A stretch of DNA of 8,175 nucleotides from Phycisphaeraceae bacterium. GTDB lineage: Bacteria > Planctomycetota > Phycisphaerae > Phycisphaerales > Phycisphaeraceae. The stretch covers positions 1 to 8,175 of the forward strand of contig JAESSU010000417.1 in NCBI GenBank assembly GCA_016763955.1. Reading direction: 5' to 3'. The position numbers were made by a program, and so were the translations under genes. Below are positions 6,821 to 8,175 of this stretch, piece by piece. Each line of letters begins with the position of its first letter. Position 1 is the stretch's first letter. Under the pieces are notes generated by a model that saw only the letters and a list, made by a program, of their open reading frames with translations, was not told the origin of the DNA and did no database searches.

Positions 6821-8005
6821 ATGCCCGCTGACCACATCCGTATCTCGCGTATCAAAACAGCGATGCGTCGCGTGGGCCTTGACGCATTGATTTTACGTTT
6901 GCCTGAGAACATCGTGATGAGCATGGGGGTCTGGCCGATGAACGGCTTTAGCTATGCATTGATTACTTCACAGGCAGGCCCGACTGCTTTGATTGCACCC
7001 TCTTGCGAAGACCAAGAAATGGCTGATTGCTGGTCTGCGGATGTTCGTTTTTTTACTTGGCCTCGTTTGGAAATGTCCGACCCGCTAGAAGCGATTCGCC
7101 GCGAGTTAGTTGATTTGGCTGCAAAGCACAATCTTAAACATGCTCGCATTGGGTATGAAGGTTCCTTTGAATATGTCGCCCCATCGCACAATGGCGGCGA
7201 AGTCATGGTGGCTTGTGAAAGTTCTATCGCGTATCTCAAATCCGTTTTACCTAAAGCCCAGTGGACCGATGCCAGTGATTTACTTAACAATTTGCGGGCT
7301 ACGAAAACGCCTATGGAAGTTGAGCGTTTGCGCATTGCACACAAAGTTGCTGCAATGGGATTACGCAAATTTCAACAATCCGCCCAACCGGGAATCCGTG
7401 AGACAGAACTAGCAGCAGAAGTCTATTCTCAATGCCTTGTAGGAGGCATGAATTTACCAGGGGTCAAACATCTTAACGTTTACCCGCAAATTTCCTCAGG
7501 ACCAAACGCTCATCGAGCATGGCGGCCAATTGTCAGTACCACCAAACGCCGTCTGCAAGAGGGTGAATTAGCAGTACTAGAACTCGCAGTATGCGTCGAT
7601 GGTTTCTGGGCAGATGTAACACGAGTTAAGGCAGCAGGTGAACCTCTACCGATTCAGCGTGATGCATATGCTGCTGTCAAAAAAGCACAGGCCGCAGCCA
7701 TCAAATCAATCAAGGCAGGCATTAGGGCATCACGTCCGCACCAAGTTGCCACGGACATTCTCATTAAAGCAGGTTTTGAAAAACAGATTGTTCACCTAAC
7801 TGGGCATGGTGTGGGGTTTCGCTATCACGAGCCAGAGCCGTTTCTCCTACCTGCTAATTCAATGAAATTGCGGGTTGGCCATGTCTGTTCCGTCGAGCCG
7901 GGATTGTACGACCCCGCTTGGGGTGGAATCCGCATTGAAGACAACGTGGTGGTCACCGCAGAGGGCGCAGAAGTTTTGACACATGCTGCAAAAAAACTAA
8001 CTTAA
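6821..8005 (+). CDS. M24 'pita-bread' family hydrolase (Xaa-Pro peptidase / creatinase / ectoine-hydrolase-like)
   Basis: It has 394 residues in two domains: a creatinase-type N-terminal domain (about 5-160) and a pita-bread catalytic domain (about 165-394, from MEVERLRIAHKVA). The members this resembles cleave Xaa-Pro peptides or C-N bonds in small molecules such as creatine or ectoine. By alignment to the methionine aminopeptidase pattern, the metal ligands are E254 (LEL, where Asp is usual), D265 (GFWADVTR), H329 (GHGVG), E359 (SVEPGLY) and E373 (IEDNVVV). Accessory histidines H231 and H336 (YHEPEP) are also present. Four of the five ligands are intact and the fifth is a conservative Asp-to-Glu change. 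No signal peptide is seen, so it is cytosolic. It lies 2 bp after the SDR gene in the GntR operon, which points to a catabolic step rather than general peptide turnover. A true dipeptidase role remains possible. Confidence 0.92.
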   Translation: MPADHIRISRIKTAMRRVGLDALILRLPENIVMSMGVWPMNGFSYALITSQAGPTALIAPSCEDQEMADCWSADVRFFTWPRLEMSDPLEAIRRELVDLAAKHNLKHARIGYEGSFEYVAPSHNGGEVMVACESSIAYLKSVLPKAQWTDASDLLNNLRATKTPMEVERLRIAHKVAAMGLRKFQQSAQPGIRETELAAEVYSQCLVGGMNLPGVKHLNVYPQISSGPNAHRAWRPIVSTTKRRLQEGELAVLELAVCVDGFWADVTRVKAAGEPLPIQRDAYAAVKKAQAAAIKSIKAGIRASRPHQVATDILIKAGFEKQIVHLTGHGVGFRYHEPEPFLLPANSMKLRVGHVCSVEPGLYDPAWGGIRIEDNVVVTAEGAEVLTHAAKKLT

Positions 8006-8031
8006 ATTACTATAAACACAAACAAAAAATC

Positions 8032-8035
8032 AGGA
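8032..8035 (+). promoter_or_regulatory. Ribosome binding site of the right-edge gene
   Basis: AGGA with 6 nt to the ATG at 8042 supports this start. The 36-bp gap after the M24 stop is AT-rich, with no terminator, so read-through from the operon is expected. Confidence 0.55.
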
Positions 8036-8041
8036 CGTTCC

Positions 8042-8175
8042 ATGTTCACAACGCAATCTGAGTTTAATGAAAACATCTGTTTTCTTGAAGACCTAACGAA
8101 GGCTGTGATTGAATCGTCACGCGTAGCGCCTGACCAATCCGTTGCAGGGTCTTGCCTCAACACCACAGGCGGAAC
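8042..8175 (+). CDS. N-terminal fragment of an unidentified protein, 3' partial
   Basis: An open frame of 44 complete codons runs off the window end; the last two bases begin a Thr codon. It starts MFTTQSEFNENICFLEDLTK and ends with a segment VAPDQSVAGSCLNTTGG that looks like a conserved glycine/asparagine-rich loop. No signal peptide is seen in these residues. I do not recognise the family with confidence; a carbohydrate-active or other catabolic enzyme is a guess from context only. The good ribosome site, same strand and 36-bp spacing suggest it is the fourth gene of the gntR operon. Confidence 0.7.
   Translation, partial: MFTTQSEFNENICFLEDLTKAVIESSRVAPDQSVAGSCLNTTGG

Noticed and set aside
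6952..7368. Minus-strand open frame of 138 codons inside the M24 gene
   Set aside because: Antisense shadow of a clear coding sequence; low-complexity Ser/Ala/Arg-rich translation without motifs.

Overview
The window looks like a gene-dense bacterial chromosome of about 50% G+C by eye. A core translation gene and a tRNA sit at the left edge, and a catabolic accessory region fills the rest. The lineage cannot be fixed from the sequence. A type I sulfatase paired with an AraC regulator, several starts with weak or absent Shine-Dalgarno sequences, and a GntR/Ldh/SDR/M24 catabolic block suggest Planctomycetota or a related PVC bacterium, but this is only a tentative inference.

Layout. The left edge (2-1393, +) carries the C-terminal 463 codons of the ABC-F ATPase EttA. 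A solitary tRNA-Arg(UCU) follows (1516-1589, +), closed by a perfect 14-bp stem terminator (1597-1631). Next comes a run of G-tracts on the minus strand that fits a G-quadruplex (1642-1674). An AraC-family regulator (1750-2595, -) is divergent from a signal-peptide-less type I sulfatase (2696-4159, +). The sulfatase converges on an Ldh-family NAD(P)-dependent 2-hydroxyacid dehydrogenase (4189-5259, -). That gene is divergent from a GntR/FCD regulator (5320-6033, +), which leads a tight operon: the regulator overlaps an SDR dehydrogenase (6030-6818) by ATGA, an M24 'pita-bread' hydrolase (6821-8005) follows after 2 bp, and the first 45 codons of a further gene (8042-8175, cut by the window) lie 36 bp further on.

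How the genes may work together. There are two regulated modules side by side. In the first, the AraC regulator probably controls the sulfatase from their shared 100-bp gap, which carries repeated CCCAAT/ATTGGG elements. In the second, the GntR regulator probably controls itself, the SDR and M24 genes and the divergent dehydrogenase through GTATAC-centred palindromes in the 60-bp gap between the two starts. The enzyme set (sulfate-ester hydrolase, two oxidoreductases, one C-N or amide/peptide hydrolase) suggests cytosolic breakdown of a small sulfated and/or N-containing organic compound. No substrate can be named from sequence alone.

Most worth a second look: the cytosolic sulfatase with a doubled cysteine at its maturation site, the M24 protein whose first metal-ligand Asp is replaced by Glu, the dual-palindrome GntR control region with a possibly leaderless regulator mRNA, the G-quadruplex motif behind the AraC gene, and the unidentified partial gene at the right edge.
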